Source: Phoma sp. XZ068 (lineage: Eukaryota; Ascomycota; Dothideomycetes; Pleosporales; Didymellaceae). Taken from it: a DNA stretch of 64,000 bases. Below are positions 1 through 10,715 of the stretch, one piece after another; within the stretch, counting starts at the first letter, position 1, and every line of letters begins with the position of its first letter. Made by a program: the position numbers and the translations under genes. The stretch spans positions 1,240,001 through 1,304,000 of the forward strand of contig RBKR01000014.1 in assembly GCA_004835665.1 (NCBI GenBank). The letters run 5' to 3'. The notes beneath the pieces were generated by a model. It saw nothing but the letters and a program-made list of their open reading frames with translations. It searched no databases and was not told the origin of the DNA.

Positions 1-1792
1 CAGGCAGAGGGTGAGGGGCTTCGGTGATCTCTTCATTGGTAGAGATGGGACGCAGCAGCTTCTCCGTGGTAGAGAGATCCAGCGCCTCACCAATCAAAAC
101 ACTATCACCCTCCTCACCGAAGACTCTGCGCGGCACTTGAGCCCCCTGGCCCTCGTTGAGCTCAGTCAGCGTGTACTCGTCGACCGGCTGGCCTCGTGAC
201 AGCTCCTTGCTTGCAGAGGTGACCGTCACGATCGTGTCGGAGTGTGAGTTTGTGAGGATGAGCAGGTCGTCTAGATCGGGCTCCCAGTTGCGTAGGCGTG
301 TGACAGACAGGCGAGGAGGGAATGCTCGTGTGGGAATCTCCCAGGCAGGAAGAATTGGCTCCTCGGGCGTGGGGTGGAACGAGAACGATGTCCAGCCCTT
401 GTTGCTCCTGACGTAGTGGTATCTGCCCTCCTCTGGCTCTCCTGTGTCGATTGCGGTTTGTTTTGGGAAGTGGACGATGAAGAACTCGTCGTTGGCGAGC
501 CAGACGAGGCCAGAGTCTGCGGTTGTCAGTAGATATACTTGGGGTAATTGGGAGTAACCTACATGTGAATCCCTCATTGAGGCCGGGTGGGCGTGGAATT
601 ACGCCCTTTTGCGTTCCGTCGTTCAAGTACAGCACTCCGGTGCCATCCTTGAGACCGACTGCTAGAGCCTTGCCCTTTGTACTCCATGACGCGCATACAA
701 CACCCTCGTCCCGGATCGTGTGCGACGCTCCCTTGACGACATCCACCAGGCACAGGCTCCCATTGTCCAGGATGGCAGCAAAGATGTGCTCCATTTCTGG
801 AGTGGGATTGGGCAGCAGCGAGCGGACAGGCTGCTTGTTTGTGGGGATCTCGTTTCCGGGCTTGAAGTTCTGCTTGACCAATTGCGTGGGGTCGAACACA
901 GCCAGTCCTCCGCCGTCCTCGGCTGATATGACAAGAAAGTCTCCCTCGGCAGAGAAGGCGACATGGCGCAGCTTGGGGACGGGCATGGTCGCGTCGGGCG
1001 CAAAGTCGGAGATGACGTCCCATTCGCCGGCCTTTTCCTGGAACGCCTTCCTGACCTTTTCCGTAGACGCGAGCACGAGTGTGTCGGGGCCGGCGGCGGC
1101 AAGCAGACCGGGCTTCGCGGCGATGGAGAGCAGGGTGACGCTCGCGGGCGGGACGTGGTCGGTGGGCCATGGGGTGGGCAGGATCTTGAGCTTCTTGGGG
1201 CCTTCGGCGCCCTGGCTGAGGGCCTTGAACGACAGTTCCTGGTACTGTTAGCACAACGCTCGCCCATGGTATCCAATATATTCACCTCTGCGAGAATGGC
1301 GGGCACGTCGGCGCCGACATTGGCAGCCGGCGCAGAGGCGCTCTGGCTGAAGGCGAAGCTCATGCTGGCGCGCTGGTACTCGGGGCGGAGCTCGCGCGAG
1401 GTCTGTCTGCGGAAGAGCTTCGGCGACGGGTCATGCGAGCTGGGGCGCGCAAGCACGGGCGACGAGCGGGCGGAGAGCGAGCGCGAGGGCGAGTGGCGCG
1501 GCGGGCTGGGGCGGAAGAGGTCGAGGCTCTTGCGCAGCGACGTGGGCGACTTGAGGGCGGTGGGCGACTCGGCGGACAGCGAGGTGCGGAGCAGGCGCGA
1601 GGGCGTGAGGCGCGAGGGCGTGGGAGTGGAGCCTGGGACTGGCGACTGCGCGAGCCTTTCACTGTCGTCGCGCGCTTTGTTTTCCGCGCGCTCCTTCTCA
1701 ATTGCAGCGAGAGTGGCAGGTCCAGGCACGACAAAGCGGGGCGGGGGAGCCAGGGCGGAGGCCGAGCAAGCTGTGCCTCTGACGCAAGGCAC
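1..1792 (-). CDS. NUP159: Nucleoporin Nup159/Nup214, N-terminal beta-propeller part (3' end off window)
   Basis: Cytoplasmic-face nucleoporin whose N-terminal propeller docks the DEAD-box helicase Dbp5 during mRNA export. Exons on the minus strand are 1792-1286, 1238-563 and 516-1, where the gene runs off the window with its frame open. The introns are 47 and 46 nt, and the phases close. The protein shows the N-terminal block MSFAFSQSAS...ADVPAILAE, then a WD-like propeller with IPRPPGLNEG followed by VWLANDEFFIVHF, typical of fungal Nup159. FG repeats and coiled coil would lie beyond the left edge. The family start is probably Met at 1363. The same frame, however, stays open for 143 more codons to Met 1792, encoding Ser/Pro/Arg-rich sequence with almost only G/C third positions, so I extend the call. 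The longer start leaves a 317-bp divergent promoter with PUP1. Confidence 0.85.
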
Positions 1793-2109
1793 GGGGAGAC
1801 TGCTGGGCGGATGCGACGTGAGGGCGGCGGAAATCTGGAGAGCATGGATAGCTGTTGCGCCAAGGAATTAAAGTGGGCCTGGAGGACAGCTCCCGCCGCG
1901 TTGACGCTGTGCCTAGCACGAGAGTCGGCCATCACCCTGCTGCTCTGCCTAGCACGATAGTCGACCATCACCACAGCTGCTCGCCCCGCCATACAGCTCC
2001 TGCCCGCCCCGTGTCCACGTCCCGAGCTGCACCAGACATCGACCGCACACCAGCGTCGACAGCACTCTACACAGCCAACACCCGCACACCCACAGTCGAC
2101 ACCCGCACC
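1793..2109. promoter_or_regulatory. Divergent intergenic region NUP159 / PUP1
   Basis: This 317-bp stretch separates the upstream Met of the minus-strand nucleoporin from the ATG of the proteasome gene. It is C-rich on the plus strand, with many ACC/CAC triplets just before the PUP1 ATG, as is common in fungal 5' leaders. It presumably carries promoters for both genes. I recognise no specific operator. Confidence 0.4.
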
Positions 2110-2999
2110 ATGGCCGGCTTCGACTTCTCCAACCACAACCGCAATGCCGCCCTCCACGCCCAGGGCGTGCCGCTGCCCAAGGCGACCAGCACAGGAACGA
2201 CCATTGTGGGCGCGCTGTTTGACGGTGGCGTGGTCATTGCAGCCGACACACGAGCGACCAGCGGGCCCATAGTCGCCGACAAGGTGCGACATGACCTGCC
2301 ATGACCAGTACAGTCCCACCTGTTCAATGCTGACTCCCCCAGAACTGCGAGAAGCTGCACTACATCGCCCCCCACATCTGGTGTGCCGGCGCCGGCACCG
2401 CCGCCGACACCGAGTTCACCACGGCCATCATCTCGTCCAACCTCGAGCTGCACGCCCTCAGCACCGGCCGCAAGTCGCGCGTCGTCACCTGCATGACCAT
2501 GCTCAAGCAGCACCTCTTCCGCTACCAGGGCCACATCGGCGCCTACCTCGTCATCGCCGGCGTCGACCCCACCGGCGCCCACCTCTTCACCGTCCACGCC
2601 CACGGCTCCACCGACAAGCTGCCCTACGTCACCATGGGCTCCGGCTCGCTGGCCGCCATGTCCGTCTTCGAGACCCAGTGGAAGCCGAACCTGACGCGGG
2701 ACGAGGCTGTCAAGCTGTGCGCCAACGCTATTGAAGCCGGTATCTGGAACGACTTGGGCTCGGGAAGTAATGTCGATGTTGCCGTCATCACCGCTGAAAA
2801 GACGACCCTCATGCGCAACTACATCACCCCCAACACAAGGCAGCCCAAGCAGCGCAACTACCGCTTCCAAAAGGGCACCACCGCCGTGCTGAACGAGAAG
2901 ATCATCACAAAGGAGGACATCAGCAAGTACGTCACAGTCTCGGAGTTGAAGGATGGCGATGTGACGGCCACGGCCGAGACGATGGATGTCGATACATAG
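2110..2999 (+). CDS. PUP1: 20S proteasome subunit beta type-2 (trypsin-like site)
   Basis: Catalytic beta2 subunit of the 20S proteasome core, cleaving after basic residues. Exons are 2110-2283 and 2343-2999, with a 59-nt intron between AAG and AAC; the product is 276 aa. The propeptide ends at STG|TTIVG, so Thr30 is the expected mature N-terminal nucleophile. The segments [10 protein letters not shown] and [10 protein letters not shown] are hallmarks of the Ntn-hydrolase beta fold. The C-terminal tail after the core is the long extension typical of beta2, which in the assembled ring wraps the neighbouring beta3. The ATG has a strong context (ACCATGG). Nothing is odd; the precursor would be autoprocessed during assembly. 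Confidence 0.96.
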
Positions 3000-3323
3000 A
3001 GATCGAAGAAGGGGTGGATACAGTGCGTGGGATATGAGAAGCATGCAAAAGACATGTACTACCAGCCGGATAGACGGGCAATACGACCACGACTATGAAT
3101 GAATGACCTTTGTCTTGACTTCCTGCATTCCACTTGTGATGAACATGAACTCATGCATGACCGACCTTTGTCTCAACTTGCTCGCATGAACTTGCTGAAT
3201 TTAAACTTACTCAATCCTATCCTATCTAATCTCACATCCACCTTTTAAACGCCCAACGCCCCACCCCCACCCTACATCCAGACACACCCTGCATTCAGAC
3301 TCCATACTTTGACTCGTCATCAC
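3000..3323. other. Convergent intergenic region PUP1 / ARP4
   Basis: This is 324 bp between the two stop codons, T/C- and A-rich, and presumably holds the two 3' UTRs. It contains near-repeats of ACTTG/CTCATG-type words around 3115-3215 but no ORF or RNA gene that I can support. Confidence 0.4.
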
Positions 3324-4770
3324 CTACCGACACCTCTTCTCCACAATCCCCGCCCCATGCTCCTCATACTCCTTCTTACTAATCCACAGCTGATGAAAAC
3401 TCCCCAAACTCGCCAATATCGAGCCCCCAATCCACGCCGCGTACTTTCGCTCCACCACGCTGCCGGGGGCAATCAGCTTGTTGCGGGTGCTGGGGTAGAT
3501 GGCGTTGATTTCAAAGTTTAGACGGTCGTTGAATTTGTGGAGGAGGGTTGAGCCACCTGTTACTACGATGTTTGCGAGTAACAGCGGGCGCTGGTCTGCG
3601 TCGACGTGTTGGACGGCGGCTTGGACGAGGCGGGGGATGGTATGTTCGTCCTTGGGGCGGGGGTGGGATTCGGATGTTAGGGCGGCGGAGGCGTCGAAGA
3701 GGCCTTCGGCCACGCGGAAGCGTTCAGGCCCGAAGACGTTGTTCCAGCCGTCGGGCATTTCGAAGGGGCGGCCGGGCGTGGAGCGTGCAATGTCTTCGTT
3801 TGTGCCCGTTGTGAAGCGGCCTGGCCCCGGCCAGACTTCGACAACGGATTCTTTGAATTCGGTGAGGACGCGTTCTTCTTCGTTGGCGCGGAAGGAGGCG
3901 CTCGGGGCGATGGGGAAGGTCTTGTAGGTTGCGTTTACGGGGGCGCCGGCATCGACCTGCGTCTTGCTCTTGACGAGGTAGTGGGGGGTGAGTGGGATTT
4001 CGGGGGTGGCGGCTTTGAATGTGTGGCGGATCTGCTGCGAGACAAAGTTGCCTGCGAGCGGCGACTTCTGCACGCCCTTGCGCAGCACCATGCCGTCGAG
4101 CACGGGGGTGACGCTGGTGTGCGATGCGCCGACGTCGATGATGATGCCCGAGGCCTTGCCCGAGGCAAAGGCGGCCAGCACGCCCGTCTTCTGCAGGAAA
4201 AAGGCCGGCACGCCCCAGTCCTCCATGGCAATCTCAATGTACTTTTCGCGCGCTTTGGCGCTGTTCCAGCCCGGTTCTGTGACGAGGAGCGGGCTGTCTT
4301 CCATGGGCTTCTCGTTGTTCTCGACGCCCTCCATTTCCACGTCCATGGACTCGCCGTTTGCGCGCGGGTCGTCGTTCAGCCCGTTCTTCGCTGGGTCGCC
4401 CGCTTTGGCGCCCGTGAGCCGGCTTGTGATGGAGTACTCCCACAGCTTCGTCGCCGCATCCCAGTCCTCTACTATGCCGTCCGCGCCCCAGTAGTTCTTG
4501 ATGTTGAGGTTACCAACCGGCGAGTGGATCGCGTTCTCGCCGAACAAATACGAGTCGTCGTCGCTCTGGCCGTAGAACGAAGGGCAGACGCTCTTGGGCA
4601 CGTCTTCACCCGCGAAGCCGGCGCGTGTGGTGGAATAACCAGGGTCGAGGACGATCGCGGAGACCTCGTCTGTAAGTCACTATTAGTATTTGTGCCGTAG
4701 AAGCTCTGCGCTACATACCTCCAGCGTACTCGCCCGCGGCGGGCGCGGTCGACGAGTTGGGAATGTTCAT
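3324..4770 (-). CDS. ARP4: Actin-related protein 4 (NuA4/SWR1/INO80 subunit)
   Basis: Nuclear actin-related protein shared by the NuA4 acetyltransferase and the SWR1 and INO80 remodellers, where it pairs with actin. Exons on the minus strand are 4770-4719 and 4669-3324, with a 49-nt intron that splits the Gly codon before [11 protein letters not shown]; the product is 465 aa. The actin fold is visible as phosphate loop 1 ([20 protein letters not shown]), the second loop [15 protein letters not shown], and [12 protein letters not shown] near the C-terminus. The acidic insert around residues 105-135 ([12 protein letters not shown]) is in the position of the Arp4-specific insertion. It is divergent with GUP1 across 275 bp, which probably carries both promoters. 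Confidence 0.95.
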
Positions 4771-5045
4771 TGCGCCGCAGACTCCTGCTCTCCAGAGCTC
4801 TCAGACACTTGGCAGCTGCTCAATGGGTCAATCGACGCGTCGTGGAAGGTATGCGACACAGTTGAGAGTGTTCTGCCGGGGGTGGTGTTGGTGGTGGAGG
4901 AAGCTCTGCGCGCCATCAACGAGTGTGGCAGTCGATAGCTCCACCTCACTCCCGCTCTCCGCGAACCACCACCACCGCCCGCCCCCCACATGCGTTGTGT
5001 GTATAGCGAACGCAGAACATGAAGAGATAGTCTTGGCATATTATT

Positions 5046-7088
5046 ATGGCGCTTTCATACCTTCGCCAGCTCTACTCGCTGGACACGCTGGACACGCGGT
5101 TTGTCGTTCCGGCCACCGCACCCCCTAAGGAGGCCCTTGAAGAAGCAAAGGTCGACTCTGCGCTGCAAATACCAAATGGAAAAGACAAGAGCAGGAATGG
5201 CTCTGAACATGTTCAACCCCTGCGATGGAGGACCAACGAATTCTACTTCTACTACCTCTCCATATCAGCCAGCATCTTCTTCATGTTCAAGCTGGTACTT
5301 GACTGTTCGAGAGGTCCGTCTACAAGCATCAGAATCTATACCACCGAAATCTATACTGACAGCAGCAGAGTCACATCCCAATTTCTCAAAGTTCTCACAC
5401 CTGCTCTCCGACGGATGGATACCTGGCCGCAAAGTTGTGAGTATCCTCGGCATCACGTGTTACTTGTACTGACCATCCAGGACAACACGGATGCACAGTA
5501 CTCAGGATTCAGACAGAACGTCCCCTACCTCTTCATCGTGGTCACGCTTCATCCGCTGTTGCGAAAGGCGTACGATGCTTTCTGGAGAGCCGACACGTAT
5601 ACGCAGGTTCGCCCATCCGGAGGGCTGACCATGGGCCTGACCCCTGCTGCAGCTGCAGACGCTCGTCTGAACCAGCGTGTGTCTTTCGACGTGGGCTTTG
5701 CAGCAATCTTCTTGGCTGCGCTGCATGGCTTCTCAGCGTTCAAGATTCTTGCAATCCTGTACCTCAACTTCCAGATTGCCACAAAGCTGCCAAGAGCCTA
5801 TGTACCAGCTGCAACATGGGTCTTCAACCTCGCTGTCTTGTTTGCAAACGAACTGCTAGGAGGCTACCACTACTCTGCAATCTTCGCTTTCTTCCTCCCA
5901 TCAACACTGTCTGAAAAGGAAACTCCATCTAAGAACTTTGGCCACACGCTCGACAGCTACGGTGGTCTCATCCCGCGTTGGGATGTCCTCTTCAACTTCA
6001 CAGTCCTCCGTCTGATCAGTTACAACCTCGACTACTACTGGAGTCTGAACACCCGCGCCAGCAGTCCACTTGAGGTGCGTATTCCATCTACCTTCGACGA
6101 CCAAGCTAATTACATTAAGAAGAAACAACTCGACCCCTCAAACCTCTCCGAACGCGACCGCGTCTCCATCCCCGCCAAACCTCACGACTTCAACTTCCGC
6201 AACTACTTTGCTTACACCATGTACTCGCCGCTGTATCTTGCCGGTCCAATCCTCACCTTCAACGACTACATCTCCCAAGCCCGCTACCGGCCACACAGCA
6301 TCACTTCCGCACGCACGATCCGATACGCAATCCGCTTCATTGTCGTCCTGCTGACAATGGAGATCATAATCCACTACATGTACATGGTCGCCATCTTCCA
6401 CGCCAAGCCAGATTGGACCAACTACACCCCCGCCCAGCTCTCGATGCTCGGCTTCTTCAACCTCAAACACATCTGGCTCAAGCTGCTCATCCCGTGGCGC
6501 TTCTTCCGTCTCTGGGCGCTTCTAGATGGAATCGATCCACCTGAGAATATGGTCAGGTGCATGAGCGACAACTACTCCGTCATGCAGTTCTGGCGCGGCT
6601 GGCACCGCTCCTTCAACAAATGGAGTCTGCGCTACCTCTACATCCCGCTCGGCGGCTCAGCGCTACCGGGCTTCTGGGGCAAAGTCAGAGGCGTCGCAAA
6701 CTACCTCGCCGTCTTCAGTTTCATCGCGATATGGCACGACATCCAGCTCCGGCTGCTCATGTGGGGATGGCTCGTCACGCTCTTCGTGCTGCCTGAGATC
6801 ATCGCTGGGTACCTCTTCCCCGCGCGCAAGTACAAGAACAACCCCGACTTGTATCGCATCCTTTGTGGACTCGGCGCTGTGGGCGAGATTTTGATGCTCA
6901 TGGTTGCTAACTTGGTTGGCTTTGCGCTGGGTCTGGACGGTCTGGATGGGCTGATCAAGGGCATTACTTCATCCTGGTCTGGATGGGCGTTCCTGGCAAC
7001 GGCGTGCTTTGCGCTGTTTACGGGCGTGCAGTTTATGTTTGAGTGGAGGGAGGCGGAGAAGCGAAGGGGGATAAAGATGAAATGTTAG
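5046..7088 (+). CDS. GUP1: MBOAT O-acyltransferase Gup1 (GPI-anchor remodelling)
   Basis: Multi-pass ER acyltransferase of the MBOAT family. Yeast Gup1 re-acylates lyso-GPI anchors with a very long chain and was first found as a glycerol-uptake factor. Exons are 5046-5313, 5369-5436 and 5481-7088; the product is 647 aa. Both introns (55 and 44 nt) lack in-frame stops, so the unspliced frame also reads through. The spliced protein restores the conserved RESHPNF...LLSDGWIPGRKVDNTDAQY block, which the unspliced frame lacks. MBOAT marks are FWRGWHRSFNKW and the catalytic-type His in FIAIWHDIQLRL, with about ten hydrophobic segments. The start MALSYLRQLYSLDTLDTRF matches the family N-terminus. Confidence 0.95.
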   Translation: MALSYLRQLYSLDTLDTRFVVPATAPPKEALEEAKVDSALQIPNGKDKSRNGSEHVQPLRWRTNEFYFYYLSISASIFFMFKLVLDCSRGPSTSIRIYTTEIYTDSSRVTSQFLKVLTPALRRMDTWPQSCEYPRHHVLLVLTIQDNTDAQYSGFRQNVPYLFIVVTLHPLLRKAYDAFWRADTYTQVRPSGGLTMGLTPAAAADARLNQRVSFDVGFAAIFLAALHGFSAFKILAILYLNFQIATKLPRAYVPAATWVFNLAVLFANELLGGYHYSAIFAFFLPSTLSEKETPSKNFGHTLDSYGGLIPRWDVLFNFTVLRLISYNLDYYWSLNTRASSPLEVRIPSTFDDQANYIKKKQLDPSNLSERDRVSIPAKPHDFNFRNYFAYTMYSPLYLAGPILTFNDYISQARYRPHSITSARTIRYAIRFIVVLLTMEIIIHYMYMVAIFHAKPDWTNYTPAQLSMLGFFNLKHIWLKLLIPWRFFRLWALLDGIDPPENMVRCMSDNYSVMQFWRGWHRSFNKWSLRYLYIPLGGSALPGFWGKVRGVANYLAVFSFIAIWHDIQLRLLMWGWLVTLFVLPEIIAGYLFPARKYKNNPDLYRILCGLGAVGEILMLMVANLVGFALGLDGLDGLIKGITSSWSGWAFLATACFALFTGVQFMFEWREAEKRRGIKMKC

Positions 7089-7539
7089 TGGGTAGGAGTA
7101 GTCTGTAAGATATCTGTATCATACCTACGCTGCAGTCTCTTGAAATACTAGTGCATGTGTGGCAATATGTCGGTCGTTGCAAGGCTGCAGCTGTATCTTC
7201 AACAACAAAGGGTCCAGACTTAGACAGCTACACAGCGCATTCGACTACAATCAGCCAAATTACAGTACCATGCTTTAACCAACCCTGCAAATTCACCATC
7301 TAGGTATCCCTACAGCTCCCCCCTGCCCCACTTTCCTACACCGACCCGCAAGCCACAAGGAGGGGTAACCGCGGATATATACCTCGGAATCACACATGTA
7401 ACCAGCATACTCGCCTTCCATCAATCTGCAAATCGCATCCAACCTCATCCACTCACACCGATAGCAAACACCAAAGTCAAACACCCAATATCCAATATCA
7501 AATAATAGATATCAAACGTCCGACATCAACACCAACAAA
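7089..7539. other. Intergenic region GUP1 / ABM-like gene
   Basis: This 451-bp stretch contains the GUP1 3' UTR and the upstream region of the next gene. A TATATA stretch at about 7376 lies ~160 nt before the next ATG and is a possible TATA element. Nothing else was recognised. Confidence 0.35.
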
Positions 7540-8293
7540 ATGTCCAACCCCGTCACAGAAATCGCATACGTCCCGATCAAGCCGGAGATTGACTTGAACG
7601 CCGGCGAAGCAAAAGATATATGGGAAACTACGCTTCGCACGATAGCAAGTCAACCCGGCTGCACGCGCGTGGTGTGGGGTACACAAATCGAGAACCCTCA
7701 TGTCGCTCAAATGGCCATCGGTACGTCCCCTACTACAAACCTACAAACCTACTACGTAAAACCACAACATGAACCGCGCTCACCCTTCCGTTACAGATTG
7801 GGAATCCCTAGACGCCCACAAGACCTTCATAGCCAGAGACATCTACCCGGACTTCCTAGCCCGCATGACCCCCCTCGTAACCGGCCCCCCTTTACTCTAC
7901 CACGTCAACACCCCCGCTGCCGCGACCCCCTTCACAGCCCCAATCACAGAATGCGTAACACTCTACTTCCCCCCCTCCATCGACACCGCCTCCTACGACG
8001 CTAGTTTCGCATCCTTCGTTGAGGCGGCGGGGAGTGCGAAGTCTGGGGCTACGGGCGTGGCGGGCGGGTGGAGTGTTGAGAGTCATAAGTTTAATGAGGG
8101 GAATGCGCTGGAGGGTGCAGAGGGGGAAGGGGAGGAGAAGAAGGTTTTTGGCGTGTTTATTGGGTGGGAGAGTGTGGATGCGCATTTGGCGTTTAGGGAG
8201 ACGGAGGCGTTTCCCAAGGTTGTGGAGGGGTTGAGAGCCGGGGTGGAGAAGAGTAGGATGCATCATGTTGCTTTTAAGAAGGTTGAGGTTTAG
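7540..8293 (+). CDS. ABM-like dimeric alpha/beta-barrel protein
   Basis: Exons are 7540-7720 and 7797-8293 with a 76-nt intron; the product is 225 aa. The sequence has two related halves: TRVVWGTQIENP followed by WESLDAHKTF, and FGVFIGWESVDAHLAF near the C-terminus. This is the repeated ferredoxin-like pattern (a W-x-S-x-x-AH helix start after a beta strand) of fungal proteins related to antibiotic-biosynthesis monooxygenases. Such proteins occur singly or as domains beside oxidative enzymes, and substrates are usually unknown. There is no signal peptide. No biosynthetic neighbours are present, so no pathway can be inferred. The middle is rich in Gly/Ala/Glu and probably flexible. The fold call is by pattern only. 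Confidence 0.8.
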
Positions 8294-8605
8294 AGTGGGA
8301 TTTTTTAGACTGGGTGGGTGGAGGTGTGCTGGGTTCGAGTGTTGTTTGCGTGGAGGTTTGGTGCGGTTGTCTTCGAATAGGTAGGCTAATCGATGGGTTT
8401 GGATTTGAGTATATTCGACAAAGTATTGCCGATTTAGAAATTCTCCTTGAGTTCGTATCCTACCAGGTAGCCAACTGTTATCCTCATTCGAGTAAGTCGA
8501 CGACATATCACCCATTTCGTGACTCTCACTGAAAGCTTCCGATCACCGACGTTTTCACAACGGGCCTCGTTTCTCTAGATTGATTTATTAGTTGAAATAC
8601 TTTTC

Positions 8606-8735
8606 GTCACGAGGAGAAGGATATCCGACTTCAACCTTTTAATCGGCATATGAACTTGCTTAGAAAAAATAATTCTAGAAAAAAACAGTCCTTGTTTCCT
8701 GCTGTACCTTGGCACGTTTGACTAGTGATCCTCCC
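8606..8735 (+). repeat. Degenerate direct repeat pair 1, copy A
   Basis: This copy matches 8818-8962 in the same orientation, with small gaps. Shared words in order are GTCACG-GGAGAAGG, CATAT-ACTTGCT, CAGT-CTTGTTT and GATCCTCC. Many mismatches are C/T or G/A, as expected of old copies decayed by transition mutation. Confidence 0.5.
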
Positions 8736-8772
8736 GACGAGTGGATATTCCCTTAAGGCGATGTAGTTCTTC

Positions 8773-8809
8773 TGATTGATTGATCGATTGATCAATTGGT
8801 TGATTGAAC
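8773..8809 (+). repeat. TGAT/TGATCGAT microsatellite
   Basis: A short impure run of the tetranucleotide TGAT with GATC and GGTT interruptions lies between the two copies of the degenerate repeat. It has no coding role that I can see. Confidence 0.55.
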
Positions 8810-8817
8810 TAAGTCAC

Positions 8818-8962
8818 GTCACGTGGAGAAGGGTACCCCAACTCTAGCCTCCTAGGAGACATATAGACTTGCTAAGCTAAGGTTTCATGTGTGGGAGTAC
8901 TACCAATGAAGGCAGTTCTTGTTTTCTGCGGTGTCTTAGCACTTTAGATCAGCGATCCTCCG
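8818..8962 (+). repeat. Degenerate direct repeat pair 1, copy B
   Basis: Second copy of the repeat at 8606-8735, offset by about 212-227 bp. The order of shared words is kept, so this is one diverged duplication and not a chance match of a single word. Confidence 0.5.
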
Positions 8963-9192
8963 TCGTTTGCGTAATTCCTTTGTTCTTCTGGTTGTTGTTC
9001 TGGTCGAATGCGTACGGAACATTCATCTCACTATCAACGGTCCATCCATTTCAGAACGCTACTAGTGCGGTTCTGTGTTGTGCGAAGCGTTTGAGAACGA
9101 GATAGCAGGGCATCTCGTTAATTACTCTGCTGTGGCCTGCTCAGCAACATGTCATATGACAGTTGCGCCACGACAGAGCATTTATCGCCGAG

Positions 9193-9297
9193 TACGCGAT
9201 ATAACATTACGAGGCTTTTACCCACATTTCCAAATTCACTCGGTAATTTAAAGCATCGGTGCGTTGGGGAAAGAGGGTTGCAACTCTTGCTGTTACT
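9193..9297 (+). repeat. Degenerate direct repeat pair 2, copy A
   Basis: Matches 9335-9437 at a constant 142-bp offset. Shared words are TACG..ATA.AACAT, TTTCCAA, CGGTAATTTAAAGC and GGTGCGT-GGGGAA. The constant spacing across ~100 bp shows a true ancient tandem duplication. Confidence 0.6.
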
Positions 9298-9334
9298 GAT
9301 AGTGTTCTGTCAAGAAAGACGTGCTCCCCGTATG

Positions 9335-9437
9335 TACGAAATACAACATCGCCAGATTCGTACTCGGATTTCCAAGAACATTCGGTAATTTAAAGCGTTG
9401 GTGCGTGGGGGAAGGAGGTCATGAGTCTTGCTGATGC
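9335..9437 (+). repeat. Degenerate direct repeat pair 2, copy B
   Basis: Second copy of the 9193-9297 repeat, 142 bp downstream and in the same orientation. The best conserved block is CGGTAATTTAAAGC at 9383. Confidence 0.6.
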
Positions 9438-9823
9438 CAATTTAACGACTTCGTAAAGACTGGATCATGACATTTGTCTCGAAGTCTGGCTCTTCGCTTG
9501 AAACGGTCCGCTGTGAGGCTGCGAAGGTGGGCTTTGGTTGGAGGTGCGTTGGATTGGAGGATTGTCGGTCTTGGATTTGAGCATCATTGCCATAGTATGC
9601 TGGGCTCGAGCTTGCTGTGCTGGATTCATGTATTACTGCGCTCAATTTTAATGCCACTGTCTCTTCCACAAGTAACCGACTAGAAGCTGACTTTGAGCAA
9701 GTTCGACGAAGCACTGCCCATGTTGAGTCACGATGCCGAGGAGCATAGCTCTTTGCTTGGAAATCATCTGGTTGCAAACGTTCGGCTGACGGCTGCCGAT
9801 GCATGAAAAACAGATACGTGGTG

Positions 9824-9904
9824 CTATTGTGGAAATAGCGACAGGGATCCCACGCACCTGAAGGACGATTTCCCGGTCGTACTGTGGAAATAGCAACAGG
9901 GATC
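9824..9904 (+). repeat. 56-bp-spaced direct repeat of a 25-mer
   Basis: The word TGTGGAAATAGC-ACAGGGATC occurs at 9828-9849 and again at 9883-9904, differing at one base within it. The two copies are separated by an unrelated spacer. Confidence 0.6.
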
Positions 9905-10715
9905 ATCGCAAATGTACACGGCGATCAAGTACTGAGTGAGATTTATCGCCGACTCAAATAGATGAGTGGGACTTGCAATTCAAGGCCGGTTGTCTTGGTC
10001 CAGGAATAGGCGCAACTACAAATTGTATCTGTCAGCGTGCAGAAGGGACATCGATACGGTCAACACGCGCGAGAGACCAGCTGATGACGATAGCGCCTAC
10101 AGCCATTCTCCGCATAATGAACGCGGATGTATGCCGACAACAGCAAGGCGCGTGCGGCTCGTTGTTTCCCCGCGAACTTCTAGAACTCCTGCGCGGGGAA
10201 TCCATGCAGCGCAATCGATCGCGGCCAGGCATGAATTCGCTCATTCCCGCTCCGATTCTAGTATTTCCACCGGCCGGGGCAGGCTACATTTGCTAATTCA
10301 ATACTCTTCAACGCCAACGCGTATCTTAGTGTATCTTACTCGATGCCCTAGCCGCGCTTTGACCAGACTAGACTAGAAACTCCGTCCCCGGACGAATCTT
10401 AAGCTACTGTCTCGCCGAGGCTTCCGTACGTGACGTACACATAGCGGGCCTTGCGTTGTTGGTATGCGCGGGGAACCGCCAGGCACGTTCACGTTTGCGG
10501 TGTACACTAGCAGATGGCTGACGGGAAAGACCAATAAATGGGGCGCGGGCTGATGATAGTGGCATATGAGGGCGGGCACGTACCTGGTGGTTGGGATACC
10601 TTGTAGGCTGAGTGGATCGCGTGGCCATCACCACGTCAGAGCTGTTGTGGATAAAGAGCTTGGAGCCGCCTGATCGTGCAGGCTGGAACGCGGCTCTCAT
10701 CAATTCGTTGTCACT

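Larger units (their letters stand above)
8294..10715. other. Gene-free 2.4-kb region with decayed repeats
   Basis: Open frames here are short and show no codon bias or recognisable family. The left half holds two pairs of degenerate direct repeats and a TGAT microsatellite (listed separately). The right half holds a 56-bp-spaced direct repeat near 9.85 kb. It ends in the carboxylesterase promoter. It looks like old, mutated non-coding or transposon-derived DNA. Confidence 0.4.

Noticed and set aside
963..1871. Long plus-strand frames opposite NUP159
   Set aside because: They lie antisense to exons whose protein is clearly Nup159; the GC-rich third positions of the real frame create open antisense frames.
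2067..3044. 325-codon minus-strand frame opposite PUP1
   Set aside because: Shadow of the proteasome gene; its Gly/Val-rich translation has no family resemblance and the sense strand has a fully explained product.
5314..5480. Uninterrupted 680-codon GUP1 frame without introns
   Set aside because: Both intervals have fungal splice signals, and removing them restores the conserved SHPNF...DGWIPGRKVDNTDAQY block; the unspliced translation there is unlike the family.
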